NCBI GenBank assembly: GCA_014238905.1
Contig: JABAAE010000015.1
Location: 62,001 to 126,000 of the forward strand
Reading direction: 5' to 3'
Length of the DNA stretch: 64,000 nt
Source of the DNA: Planctomycetota bacterium
GTDB taxonomy: Bacteria; Planctomycetota; Planctomycetia; Pirellulales; Pirellulaceae
A program made the translations under genes and the position numbers. The notes below the pieces were generated by a model. The model did no database searches. It was not told where the DNA came from and saw nothing but the letters and a program-made list of their open reading frames with translations. This document shows positions 27,587 through 37,226 of this stretch, one piece after another (position 1 is the stretch's first letter; the number at the start of each line of letters is the position of its first letter).

Positions 27587-28903
27587 ATGATCTGGATTCT
27601 CGCAGGGATCATCAGTATTGCGTTAGTGACCATCTTTAAAATGAGCCTATTGATCTACGCAATTTACACACTGGCAGGCGTCACTCTTCTAAGCAGATGG
27701 TTATCTCGACACTGGGCTCAAAGCATGACAGCAAGTCGAAGCTGCCAACAATTGACTGCAGAAATTGGGGAAAGAGTGCCAATTCAAATTGCGATCCAAA
27801 ACAGAAGTTCCCTAACGGTGGCCTGGCTCTTGGTTGAAGATCTGTTACCTCGCGGTGCGATGGTTTTCAAACCACCCAAACTCGGTGTTCACGGCAGTCG
27901 TATTGCCGTGATGAAACTAAAAGGCAAAGAAGAAAAAAAATTACTGTATCAACTTGAATGCAATCGAAGAGGGTACTTTCAAATTGGCCCGCTTGTGCTG
28001 GAAACAGGGGATCTGTTTGGCCTGCACAGGCGATTCAAAGTGCTAAGCAAACCCACTTTCCTACTTGTACTCCCCAAGCCTGTGCCGCTGACTGGTTATC
28101 ACGTCGCTTCCAGAAGGCCAATTGGTGAAGTTACGATGACTTATCGGTTATTCGAAGACCCGACTCGAATCGCCGGCGTCCGAGAATATCAACAGGGCGA
28201 TTCAATGAATCGGATCAACTGGAAAGCGACCGCTCGAACCGGCGAATTACAAAGCAAAGTTTTTGAACCCTCCACAGTTATTGGAGCAACGATCCTCGTT
28301 GATTTCCATCGCAAGGCCTTTCCCAGAAAACACGAACCCTATCGAAGTGAAATCGCTATCACCGCAGCGGCAAGCATTGCCAACACTGTCTTTCACATGA
28401 ACCAGCAAGTTGGCTTGATCTCAAACGGAAGAGACGCGGCGGACCGAATTCGCACGGAGGGATGGGTGGGCGATTCTCGAACACGCAAAGAAGCCCAGCG
28501 ATCTGCAGAAATGCATTCGTCAAGCGATCGTCTCCGACCGGTTATTGTTCAGACCCGTCGCGGTGTTGAACAACTGCAAAGAATATTCGAAGCCTTGGCA
28601 AGAATGGAAAAAACAAGTGGTCTCGACCTGGCAAGACTGATCCTGGAATCAACCGATCGACTCCCCCGCGACGCGACCGTTGTTGCGATCCTCTCCAGTG
28701 TCACCGATTCAGAGGTCATTGCGTTGTCTTCTCTGAAACAACAAGGATTCGCGATCACCGCCATTATCAATTGTTTTTCGACCGACGAGTTCGCAAAAAA
28801 CAGCGGGGCTTTGGTTGCGGCGGGAATCGAAACTCGTCACCTCAAAGATGAAGATTCCATTTCTGAAATATGTCAAAAACAGGCGGTTTTATCTGGAAAA
28901 TAA
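27587..28903 (+). CDS. DUF58 domain protein, MoxR partner
   Basis: 438 residues from ATG 27587, which is preceded by a strong GGAGGAGG. Two N-terminal membrane helices (IWILAGIISIALVTIF, MSLLIYAIYTLAGVTLLS) anchor a domain with the DUF58 signature DPTRIAGVREYQQGDSMNRINWKATARTGELQSKVFEP. A vWA-like fold follows (ILVDFHRKAFPR; VVAILSSVTDSEVIALSSLKQQGFAITAII). It is predicted to act at the membrane with the upstream MoxR ATPase. The transglutaminase and Bat genes found beside such pairs elsewhere are absent here. Confidence 0.93.
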   Translation: MIWILAGIISIALVTIFKMSLLIYAIYTLAGVTLLSRWLSRHWAQSMTASRSCQQLTAEIGERVPIQIAIQNRSSLTVAWLLVEDLLPRGAMVFKPPKLGVHGSRIAVMKLKGKEEKKLLYQLECNRRGYFQIGPLVLETGDLFGLHRRFKVLSKPTFLLVLPKPVPLTGYHVASRRPIGEVTMTYRLFEDPTRIAGVREYQQGDSMNRINWKATARTGELQSKVFEPSTVIGATILVDFHRKAFPRKHEPYRSEIAITAAASIANTVFHMNQQVGLISNGRDAADRIRTEGWVGDSRTRKEAQRSAEMHSSSDRLRPVIVQTRRGVEQLQRIFEALARMEKTSGLDLARLILESTDRLPRDATVVAILSSVTDSEVIALSSLKQQGFAITAIINCFSTDEFAKNSGALVAAGIETRHLKDEDSISEICQKQAVLSGK

Positions 28904-29245
28904 TCGCGTTTTTTTCTCGCTCTCCCGCTCAGAATCGTTTTCCATTGACCATGCCGACTTCTCTCAAAAAAGAAATTCACAAGTTGTCGATCACCGACAT
29001 CATCCCCAAAACTCCTACAGTCCTAGACTTCTTGTGATCAGACCAAGGTTCCCAGATTGTCAATCGACAGATTCTACAGAGAAAAAACGGGGTCGTAGGA
29101 AGTATTAATAGGTGGTTAAGACTGCTGTATGACAGCGGTTGTTCGTCCTGCCCTTAAAACGGACTGTTCCAACGCACGTTACAACCGAGAATGATTTTGT
29201 TAGACTGGAAGGTCTGACTGATCTGTACAAAGGCCGTGATTTTTC
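28904..29245 (+). other. intergenic region before the ketoacyl synthase gene
   Basis: About 340 bases. A 28-codon open frame starts at ATG 28951 and ends with TGA at 29035-29037, and its frame stays open for about 38 codons beyond. No recognisable family and no convincing ribosome-binding site, so I do not call a gene. It presumably contains the promoter of the downstream gene. Confidence 0.4.
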
Positions 29246-30370
29246 ATGCAATTCCAAAACGTCTGTATCGAATCTTTTGGCTACACAATTCCGCAGGAGA
29301 TCATCTCATCGGAAGAGATCGAGTGTCGCCTTCAACCACTTTATCAAAGGCTGAAATTACCTCCTGGACGACTGGAGCTAATTACCGGTGTCAAAGAACG
29401 TCGATTCTGGAAAGCCGGAACCCTCCCGAGCGATATCAGTATTCTAAGCTGTAACAAAGCACTCGATGCTGCATCGGTGCCCCGGGAATCGGTCGGGGCT
29501 CTGATTCATGGATCCGTTTGCCGTGACCATCTCGAACCTGCGACCGCTTGCCGAGTTCATCATGGAGTTGGCCTTGGCGCGGACTGTACCATTTATGACA
29601 CATCCAATGCTTGTCTTGGCATTCTCAATGGCATGGTCCAAGCAGCGAATATGATTGAACTGGGACACACAAATGCTGCTTTGGTAGTAGGCACCGAGGG
29701 TAGTCGACAACTTGTTGAAACGACGATCGCCACATTGAACTGTGATGACAAACTGACTCGCAACACAATCAAGGGGGCGATTGCATCGCTAACAATTGGT
29801 TCGGCGAGCTGTGCGGTTTTATTAACGCATCGATCAATCAGCAAAACTGGGAACCGCCTGCAAACAGCGGTCACTCAAGCCAACACCAGTTTCCACAAAC
29901 TGTGCCACAGTGGTAAGGACGAAGCCGCAGCCGACGGAATGTCTCCATTGATGACTACCGATTCAGAAACCTTGATGCGGGAGGGGATTGAAACCGGTCG
30001 GATTACGTTTGAGAAATTCCTCAAGCAAACCGGATGGTCACTCGAACAAATCGACAAGTCCTTTTGTCATCAAGTCGGTACAACCCATCGAAAACTGATG
30101 CTGGAATCTCTGGGAATTCCTGTTGCCAAAGACTTTATGACGGTTGAATGGCTTGGAAATACCGGTTCAGCGGCATTACCGACCACAATGGCAATTGGTT
30201 TGGAAAAGGGGTTTATCGACTCTGGCGACCAAATTGCCATGCTTGGAATTGGCTCGGGGATTAATTCGTTGATGATAGGAGTCGATTGGCAGACCGTTCC
30301 TCAAAAGCCGATTTTAGACAAACCGCATTTTTCGACCCGCAACCAAACAGCGATGGAAACTTCAGTTTAA
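29246..30370 (+). CDS. 3-oxoacyl-ACP synthase III-like (KAS III / OleA-like) enzyme
   Basis: 374 residues. The thiolase-fold catalytic triad is present: Cys in TSNACLGILNGM (about residue 123), His in CHQVGTTHRKLML (about 275) and Asn in WLGNTGSAALP (about 305). VVGTEGSRQLVE and LGIGSGINSLMIGVDW are also typical. The protein is longer than E. coli FabH (about 317), with extra N-terminal and C-terminal sequence, and resembles OleA-like ketosynthases. It may start fatty acid synthesis or condense acyl chains; no ole or fab genes adjoin, so the role stays open. Confidence 0.88.
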   Translation: MQFQNVCIESFGYTIPQEIISSEEIECRLQPLYQRLKLPPGRLELITGVKERRFWKAGTLPSDISILSCNKALDAASVPRESVGALIHGSVCRDHLEPATACRVHHGVGLGADCTIYDTSNACLGILNGMVQAANMIELGHTNAALVVGTEGSRQLVETTIATLNCDDKLTRNTIKGAIASLTIGSASCAVLLTHRSISKTGNRLQTAVTQANTSFHKLCHSGKDEAAADGMSPLMTTDSETLMREGIETGRITFEKFLKQTGWSLEQIDKSFCHQVGTTHRKLMLESLGIPVAKDFMTVEWLGNTGSAALPTTMAIGLEKGFIDSGDQIAMLGIGSGINSLMIGVDWQTVPQKPILDKPHFSTRNQTAMETSV

Positions 30371-30555
30371 TGCTTTGGGTTTTCAATTTCCGTTTTTAAC
30401 ATTCGCTCATCGGAAAAGTTGAGGGCAAAAAGCTGATGCGGATTGAACTGATTAAACGAACCATCCGTACAGAATCAAAAACCATCTATCCTGATCTCTG
30501 TGTACAGATCCAGTCATTTCCACCTTCTCCGAACCACCCTTATCGACGCCGTTTA

Positions 30556-33024
30556 ATGAAAACCGTCTTATCTGCCCTTGTCGTTTCCCTGTTCGTATTA
30601 GCAGGCTGTACGCCAGAAGAAAAAAATCCGCCTAACAGTTCTTTTTCGGCAAGAAAATCAAACGGGTCATCTCCCTCCAAAAAAGAGGCCAGAGAAAAGG
30701 CCATCGCCGAAGCAGAACTGGACAAAGAAAAACAGGCTTTCATTTTTGATGCCGAGCACATCACTTTTGAAATCGAACAGCTCTTCGGCAAAGCGTGGAA
30801 GCAGGCATTTATTGATGCCGATGTCTCCCGGCTCGGGTCTTTTCTCTTCGATGAGTTTTCTGGAGAAACGATTGATCAAATTCCATGGACAAAGAAATCG
30901 GCGTCCGTGGTTACCGAAAGAACACGAAATGCAAAATCCAACGCAAATATTAAATCGACGAATGTAGACGGAAAAAAACTCAACGACTACCTTCTATCGG
31001 TTTCCAAGTCATTCGGAAAGTTGGACCGTCTAAAATTTCGCATCTTAAAAATAGCTAAACCTTTGGAGACAGATCCCATTTGGGTCTGTCGAATCCTCAT
31101 CGATGCTGTTGGCCAAGACAGCGAAAGCAAACCGATGCAATACGAATCGGAACAAACCGTCGTTTTTGAATTGGCACAAATCTCGGAGATCACTTCTGCA
31201 CCCGTTATTTCTGAGTGGAAAATCGAAAATGAAACCTATCGTAATGCAGATCGGTATTTGACTCGCGAGGTAACCGATGAAACCCTTTTGAACGAATTGA
31301 AACTCGCTGACAACTGGGATCTAAATGTTGTCATGACCGAACAGTATTGGTTCCAGTATTCGGTTGAGGACATGAACAGGGACGGCAAGCTTGATTTCGC
31401 GGTTGCCTGCAGCAAATTCTTCCCCCACTTGCTGGTCAACAGCAAAGGGCATCGATTTGTAGATGCCGGTCCCGAACGAAATCTGATGGCGGCCGCAGGA
31501 CCTACTCGTATCGGAACAAGCTTTGGTTGTGCCTGGATCGACTACGACAACGACGGTTACCCGGACTTGATAATGGGCAACAAACTCTACCACAACAATA
31601 AAGGACTTCGGTTCAAAGACGTGACGTTTGATTCAAGACTACGTTTCCGAAGAGAATGCATGGGCATATTGGTCGCCGATTACGACGGCGATAGTTTGCT
31701 TGATTTATATTTCCTTTATCAATCGCCAGCTATCGTCAAGAACGACCAGGAAGTTCCCAAACAATGGGTAAACGAAACCAACACCGGCATTGAAAACCAA
31801 CTATGGCGAAACGAGGGTAATGGAAAGTTTACAAATGTTACCAAGGCAGCCAATGCTGGAGGTGGCAAAAGACACTCCCACGCAGCAAGTTGGTTTTTTT
31901 ACGATGACGATCATTACCCCGACCTTTATATTGCCAACGATTTCGGACGAAACGTATTGCTTCGCAACAAAGGTGACGGGACGTTCGAAGATGTTTCCGA
32001 GCAGTCAAAAGCTGCCGGTTATTCCACGAGCATGGGAGTGGCTACGGGTGACTTCAACAACGATGGAATGTCCGAGATCTATGTCGCAAACATGTATTCG
32101 AAAATGGGTCGCCGAATCATTGGACAAGTTGAATCTCAGGATTATCCTGCCGGCATCTACGAACAGATTCAGGGATCTTGCGCAGGAAACCGTCTCTACA
32201 CCCGCAGCCTGGAAGCGGTAGGCTCCGAAGACGAATTCACCGAAATAGGTGAGGCGAAGGGAGTTCATGATGTTGGTTGGGCATTTGGTCCAACATTACT
32301 TGATATCGACGGTGACGGGTTGCTGGATATTTATTCTACGACAGGCTTCATGAGCTTCGACCGAGGAAAGCCAGACGGATGAACGTGTCTTTGGAGAGCT
32401 GTCGTGACACAGCCAATGGACAGAACCTGCCGAATCCCCCAACTGGGCGAAATCGATTCTGACAACGGAGAATTCTGGGTAGAAAACCCGTTTGAGATGC
32501 CTGAAAAGGGTGAAAATCTAAGTGCATACGAACGCAATAGAGTCTATTTGAATGCTGGAAATCTGGAGTTTATTGACGCTTCTTTCGCGTCGGCTTGCGA
32601 TATCGATGCGGATTCCAGAACTGCCGTAGCCCTGGACTACGACAACGACGGTGACGAAGATCTTTTGGTCGGCAGTGTAGGAGGAGGCGGTCTGCGCCTG
32701 TTCAAAAATGAAATGCCACGACAAAACTCACTACGCATCCGCCTCCGTGGCATTCAATCGAACTCGCCTGGCATTGGCTCTAGAATCACCGTGAAAGCAG
32801 GCGAGAAAAAAATTGTTCGCGATCTCTTTCCTGCCAATGGATTTATGGGCAGTGGTCCCGCAGAAGTACTTTTTGGTTTGGGCAAATCCGATTTAGTAGA
32901 CGAAATCGAGATCCGTTGGCCAAATGGACAAACACAGGTTGTCCGGGACGTTTCGGTCAATCATTCCATAGAAATCACAGAAGGCAAGCAGGAGTATCAA
33001 TCCACGCCTCGAGAAGCTCCGTAA
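30556..33024 (+). CDS. CRTAC1-like FG-GAP / ASPIC-UnbV lipoprotein with in-frame UGA (candidate selenoprotein)
   Basis: One frame from ATG 30556 to TAA 33024, broken only by TGA at 32380-32382. The start was chosen because MKTVLSALVVSLFVLAGC is a lipoprotein signal with lipobox LAGC. Residues ~60-230 form an N-terminal domain of unknown type. FG-GAP/VCBS-like repeats with Asp-rich calcium loops follow (DMNRDGKLDFAVA, DYDNDGYPDLIMG, DYDGDSLLDLYF, DFNNDGMSEIYVAN, DIDGDGLLDIYS). The UGA follows RGKPDG and precedes TCLWRAVV. Another repeat comes after it (DYDNDGDEDLLVG), then the ASPIC/UnbV domain (IGSRITVKAGEKK to IEIRWPNGQTQVV). There is no frameshift and repeats continue in phase on both sides. 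A hairpin follows the UGA and selB is about 9 kb away. Selenocysteine insertion, as UxC, is inferred; a nonsense mutation is the alternative. Confidence 0.8.
32391..32416 (+). promoter_or_regulatory. candidate bacterial SECIS hairpin downstream of the UGA
   Basis: Immediately after the UGA the RNA can fold as TTG/CAA (32391-32393 with 32414-32416), a 4-base bulge, then GCTGT/ACAGC (32398-32402 with 32409-32413), closed by a 6-base loop CGTGAC. The loop begins 20 nucleotides after the UGA and has G in its second position. Both fit the known rules for bacterial SECIS elements: short stem, small apical loop with an early G, loop roughly 16-37 nucleotides from UGA. A competing GTGTC/GACAC pairing exists. 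The fold was made by eye. Confidence 0.5.
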
Positions 33025-33050
33025 AGGATCGAACCGTTGGTGGCTAGAAT

Positions 33051-33113
33051 GCCCCTTGTCACTTTGCCCCTTGTCACTTTGCCCCTTGTCACTTTGCCCC
33101 TTGTCACTTTGCC
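33051..33113. repeat. tandem repeat, four copies of a 15-bp unit
   Basis: GCCCCTTGTCACTTT is repeated exactly four times (33051-33110), followed by a partial copy. It starts 27 bases after the stop of the CRTAC1-like gene. The unit is a multiple of three, so spurious open frames across it encode short peptide repeats. Confidence 0.98.
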
Positions 33114-33403
33114 CGAATGACCGTCGAGGCTCGCAGCTTGGGTACATTCCGCAGGTCGATTCCAGTGGCGGTTCCTGTCGCCGATCGGAATTTTTAGAAT
33201 GTCCCGGGGGCCAGTTGCAAAAACCAAGCCAAATGTTCAAAACCGATCCCCCCGCAATCACCTTTTCGGCATGATCTTTTTAGGCTGCAAGAAATCTTCC
33301 AAGAGTAGACCGCCCGTCCACCATTGACACTGCCAATGATAATTTCAACCAGGCCGCGGGAGATGGGCCAAAGAGGCAGTTAATTGGGACGCGAGAACTT
33401 CAT
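33114..33403. other. intergenic remainder between CRTAC1-like and kinase genes
   Basis: About 290 bases between convergent genes. A minus-strand open frame (32893-33261) covers part of it and the repeat, but it resembles nothing known and overlaps the CRTAC1-like gene. No clear terminator hairpin found. Confidence 0.4.
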
Positions 33404-34564
33404 CTAGGGGCAAAGATTCGGCGTCAAATCCAAACTGGCAAGATCATCAGCCAAATCCTCAATGCATCGGTAGCGATTGGACCGCTGCTTACTGAGTAGC
33501 CGATGCAAAATTGTGGTCCATGCCGCTGGACAATATTCTGACTGATCTCGAGACCAGTTCAATTCGGCCAAATCCAAAGACATCTTCACTTCTTCCGCAG
33601 TTTGTCCATAAAGCTGGTAGGGATTCGACCGGAAGGTCATTTGATAAAACGTCACTCCCAAAGAGAACAAATCGCTTTGCTCATCGGTCTTGTTACCCTC
33701 GAATAGTTCCGGTGCCATATAGGCGGGTGTACCGACAAGACCGGAGTTTCGACTCTTCTCCTCATTGATCTTTCGCGAGAGTCCAAAGTCTGACAACTTC
33801 AAATTCCCTTTGGAATCGATTAGCAGGTTAGCAGGTTTGATGTCGCCATGAACGACGTGTTTCTCCTTGGCATGCAGTAGCGCCGTGGCAATCTGTTGAG
33901 AAAATTGATAGACCTCCTCAATTCTCAGTCGCCGTTTTTCAATTAACTCCTGCAAAGACTCCCCCTCAACAAACTCCATTGCCAAGTAAGGTTTTCCAAG
34001 ATCTTTTCCTACAAAATAGATAGTAACAATGTTGGGATGATTTAAACTTGCCTGAGCAATTCCTTCCTCAACCAACTGATCAACCAAGTGATCGTGAGTC
34101 AGATACTTTTGATCCGAAACTACTTTTACAGCGACCTCACGCATCAAAATCGTGTCCAGAGCAAGATACACCTGAGCTGTGCCGCCACTACCAATCTTTC
34201 TTAGCAATTGGAAGGAACCCAGCTTTTTCCCAAGCAACTCATCGGTGGCAGCACCATCGCGTTGCGAATCAGACCTTTTTTTGCCTCGCTTGGGCGAATC
34301 CAAATCTGATTGAGTGCTAACCATCGAACTCGAAAGTTGCGCGGTCGACTTCGCTGGCAGATATTGGGTGTCCAAATCATCGTCAGGATTGGACTGAAGA
34401 TCGTGTTTTTCGACGTGTACCGTTTCAGCAGCCTCTAACTGGCCGCTTCGCCCACTTGGGAGGTCCATCGTCTCGCCACCCAAATCGGTCAATGCATCAC
34501 CTTGGCCCGACTTTTCAGCCGAACTTTGTTGTACAAAGTCGATAGTGTTGTTAGCGAGATTCAT
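33404..34564 (-). CDS. serine/threonine protein kinase (PknB-like), soluble
   Basis: 386 residues. An acidic linker of ~110 residues precedes a complete kinase domain: glycine loop IGSGGTAQVYLA, Lys in REVAVKVV, catalytic loop HVVHGDIKPANLL, DFGLSRK, and the APE segment as GTPAYMAPELFEG. The HRD Arg is Gly (HGD), so activation-loop phosphorylation may not be required. It ends shortly after the kinase domain with no transmembrane helix or sensor, unlike classical PknB. Planctomycetes carry large numbers of such kinases. It phosphorylates Ser/Thr of unknown targets and stands alone. Confidence 0.94.
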   Translation of the reverse strand: MNLANNTIDFVQQSSAEKSGQGDALTDLGGETMDLPSGRSGQLEAAETVHVEKHDLQSNPDDDLDTQYLPAKSTAQLSSSMVSTQSDLDSPKRGKKRSDSQRDGAATDELLGKKLGSFQLLRKIGSGGTAQVYLALDTILMREVAVKVVSDQKYLTHDHLVDQLVEEGIAQASLNHPNIVTIYFVGKDLGKPYLAMEFVEGESLQELIEKRRLRIEEVYQFSQQIATALLHAKEKHVVHGDIKPANLLIDSKGNLKLSDFGLSRKINEEKSRNSGLVGTPAYMAPELFEGNKTDEQSDLFSLGVTFYQMTFRSNPYQLYGQTAEEVKMSLDLAELNWSRDQSEYCPAAWTTILHRLLSKQRSNRYRCIEDLADDLASLDLTPNLCP

Positions 34565-34873
34565 TTCAGAACGATTGTGACGATTAAATGGCCTCTGAAA
34601 GGGGCTGGGGTTTGGTAGCTTAGTTGCCTAAAAAATGTCGACCTACGAAAATAAAAAACTCGGGATGTACATTGGGCCTCCCAAAAGGCATAGGTCGCCT
34701 TATTTAGCATAGTTCACAAATGGACACTTTGACGACCTTTGTTCAATTCATTGAAAAACGTATAATAAATTTGTTAAACCGGACCGATCACATGTTCCAG
34801 TTTTTCGGATGAAACGCCACAATCGTTATGATCGTTATTATCGTCAATAACAACTCCTGATGGTGTTCATTCT
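34565..34873. other. divergent intergenic region, kinase / DUF2617
   Basis: About 310 bases with promoters for two divergent genes. The right half is AT-rich with a TATAAT. There are direct TCGTTAT repeats around 34823-34841 (ATCGTTATGATCGTTATTATCGTC). No coding signal. Confidence 0.4.
34739..34766 (+). promoter_or_regulatory. candidate sigma70-type promoter of the DUF2617 gene
   Basis: TTGTTC (34739-34744), a 16-base AT-rich spacer and TATAAT (34761-34766), about 108 bases before the GTG start. Spacing and hexamers fit a sigma70 promoter. Confidence 0.4.
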
Positions 34874-35467
34874 GTGCAAATAGGGCTTCCTGAAGAGAAT
34901 CGATATTCTGTGTTATCTGTCCGTCCAAAAATTGCGGAGTTGTCGCTGACGCTCTTTGGCAGATCGTTGCACCCCGAATTATTTGAAACTCACAAGCATT
35001 TACGGGTAAAAAGACGCCATTATTCTGTCAGTTTGGATATCACCAACTCAGGTCATGTCTTCTTATTCCACAGTGATTTAACAAAAATCACCGAAGTAAC
35101 CGCTTCAACACATCACCCGCTGCCATCCAGCCGACTGATTGAAAGCCGACGTTTCACAGGTGGATTTCAGGAATTCAATATAAATAAAGGCATAATCAAT
35201 TACCGCTCTGAGTTCCAGATTGAAAAGGTGCAGCCAGAAATGTTCTGGTCTTTTCAAAATGAACTGTCCACAACGAATCCCCAGCATGGGATCATTCATG
35301 CCTTCGAGTCCAGTGGCCGCATCCCAATTGGCGGGATTAGCTACCTTCATACCATTGCTCAGGAAAAAAGTTTCATCGTTCAGGCATTTCACACCTTTCC
35401 TGATGATCAAGCAATCGTAAAGACTCGTTCAGAGATTCACATCGACACGCCGAACACCAGAGAGTGA
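34874..35467 (+). CDS. DUF2617 family protein
   Basis: 197 residues from a GTG start. It matches the DUF2617 pattern across its whole length: FGRSLHPELFETHKHLRVKRRHYSVSLDITNSGHV near the N-terminus, ITEVTAS, then INYRSEFQIEKVQPEMFWSFQNEL, HAFESSGRIPIGGISYL and the conserved end VQAFHTFPDDQAIVKTRS. Members occur in planctomycetes and some actinobacteria with no assigned activity. It is predicted cytoplasmic, with no signal or membrane segment. It stands alone behind a plausible promoter. Confidence 0.88.
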   Translation: MQIGLPEENRYSVLSVRPKIAELSLTLFGRSLHPELFETHKHLRVKRRHYSVSLDITNSGHVFLFHSDLTKITEVTASTHHPLPSSRLIESRRFTGGFQEFNINKGIINYRSEFQIEKVQPEMFWSFQNELSTTNPQHGIIHAFESSGRIPIGGISYLHTIAQEKSFIVQAFHTFPDDQAIVKTRSEIHIDTPNTRE

Positions 35468-36046
35468 TTCCGGCAACTTGAGATGGGAAATTAGGGGTAG
35501 CCGTGTTGACGGGAAGATTTGTCGCACGTCTCAGACTCGTTATTCCATCGAATCTGGTTCAAACACCCTGGAACGAATGACCATATAATAGTCTGCGAAG
35601 GGCCTTCAGGTCTGTCGATGAACAACGCCGACGTAGTGCCCCATCCCAAACAGAAGGCAACGCTCACCTATCGACGAAGCCAGCCTAAATGAGCACGCGC
35701 AGCAATTCTCAGCTCAACATTCGATTCTCTGAATTTGATGTGAAAATGGCGTTCGATAAGTGCTGCAGAAATCTCCATGCCCGAAAACCTTTCCGTGATG
35801 ACTGTTTTCTCCTGCAAGCAAACCGAACCAGATTTAGATGCGGTCCAAATTCAACCGCGCGTTTGTTATCGATTTGACCTAGCGGATGATTAGCCTAGAA
35901 AGAAACGCGAAGGCGACATGAATCAGGTTTTGGATTCATGGTGAGATCATCCATTTCCGATAACTTACCGGCGTATCAACGGGAACTGGACGTCGTTGAA
36001 AAGTACAATGGTACGATCCCAACCGGTTGTCGAAAAAGACGACAAC
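35468..36046. other. long intergenic region with a hairpin, no convincing gene
   Basis: About 580 bases between convergent genes. Small open frames (24 codons from 35619; 62 codons from 35689) match nothing I know. The only structure is an 8-bp perfect inverted repeat CATGAATC/GATTCATG at 35917-35924 and 35933-35940 with an 8-base loop. It might be decayed coding DNA or hold a small RNA. Confidence 0.4.
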
Positions 36047-36991
36047 TCAGTTCGTAAATGCCTGCTCCGCATCAAATGACTTTTTCATACTGATTCGCAG
36101 TTCCAGGTATTTTTCCGGATTGATCGTCATAGCTGACCTCAACCATTTTCTCGCCTGATCGTAATCGCCAGTCCTTCCGTAGGCGGCAGACAAAGTCCCC
36201 AGCAACTCGTCTTCTTTCCATTTGGTCAATTCGCACGCCGTTTTGGCAAGTGCGACCGCTTTGGCACCATCAACAATTTTTTCGTCGCTCGCAGTGGCAT
36301 ACATCCAGGCTTTGCTGCCATAGGCATACGCATAATTAGGAGCCAAACTAATCGCTTTGTCAAAATCCTGCAGAGCATTTTCATAATCGCCCAGTTCCCG
36401 GTGAACGATCCCCCTGTTATTGAGAAATCCAATGTTGTTTGGGTTGATGACTAGAGCTTTTTCATAATTCTCCAACGCCGATTCGAATTTTTTTTGACGA
36501 TGATATACGGTGCCAAGGCTATTGTAATAAGAGGCTTCCTGATCATTAATCTGTATGGCAAAATCCATATCGTTGATTGCTTTTGAAAACTCGCCGCGTT
36601 CCCGCCAGGCAATCCCTCGATGATGGTAATTCTTGGCTTCCGGTGCAGCCTCGATGAGTTCGGTGAAATGGGAAACGGCTTTTTCAATCAGGATGAAATT
36701 GTCTTTTTTCATCCAACCATGTTTTCCCCTAAAGTGGTACCAGTTCCCATTAGCGCCATCAACGGTGAAAACCTTACCCAGTTCGACCAATCCTACAACA
36801 TCACTCCCCAACTTAAACTCAGCTCCCCAATTCAACGTCATCACCCGTCGGCCAATTAATGGATCGGTCAGACTCTCATCCTGGAATTCCTGTCCAGGTT
36901 CCTGCGTCTGAAATGAAAACGCCGCTGCCGCAGGCAGCAAGAACGGAATAAAGAGGAATCGAAACAATCCTATTCGCCTAAAGTAATGCAT
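36047..36991 (-). CDS. exported TPR protein with SH3-like N-terminal domain
   Basis: 314 residues. The signal peptide ends near AAAAFSFQ. The SH3-like segment (LNWGAEFKLGSDVVGLVELGKVFTVDGANGNWYHFRGKHGWMKKDNFI) is at ~50-100. Five to six tetratricopeptide repeats follow, for example YHHRGIAWRERGEFSKAINDMDFAIQI, YYNSLGTVYHRQKKFESALENYEKALVI and LNNRGIVHRELGDYENALQDFDKAISLAP. TPR arrays mediate protein contacts. The partner is unknown and no operon context helps. Confidence 0.9.
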   Translation of the reverse strand: MHYFRRIGLFRFLFIPFLLPAAAAFSFQTQEPGQEFQDESLTDPLIGRRVMTLNWGAEFKLGSDVVGLVELGKVFTVDGANGNWYHFRGKHGWMKKDNFILIEKAVSHFTELIEAAPEAKNYHHRGIAWRERGEFSKAINDMDFAIQINDQEASYYNSLGTVYHRQKKFESALENYEKALVINPNNIGFLNNRGIVHRELGDYENALQDFDKAISLAPNYAYAYGSKAWMYATASDEKIVDGAKAVALAKTACELTKWKEDELLGTLSAAYGRTGDYDQARKWLRSAMTINPEKYLELRISMKKSFDAEQAFTN

Positions 36992-37226
36992 TTTCGATGG
37001 CCATCATGGTTTCAGGGAATCGAAGATTCTTGTCTCTTCAAGAACCAATTGAAGACGTCTGGGCTCTCACGATAAAACCACCAGTCGCTCTGTTTTTGAA
37101 TCGGCATGAAACGCCATCATTGAAGGGAAATGACGACGTATGCCTTAAATTTTGTCTAACCCGCAGCATCAATTCTGCTCGGTCACGTTATCGCGGTAGA
37201 ATTCCACTCGCATGACCGGTCGGACT

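Noticed and set aside
28951..29157. Open frame of 28 codons, then TGA, then about 38 more codons, as a second UGA-containing gene
   Set aside because: No recognisable family, no ribosome-binding site, and the hairpin after the TGA lacks a suitable loop G. An open stretch of this length is expected by chance.
32893..33261. Minus-strand open frame with repeated SDKGQ peptides
   Set aside because: Produced by the 15-bp tandem repeat, whose length is a multiple of three, and it overlaps the end of a confident gene.
35560..35640. GGTTCAAAC resembling a tRNA T-loop
   Set aside because: No matching acceptor stem or anticodon arm around it.
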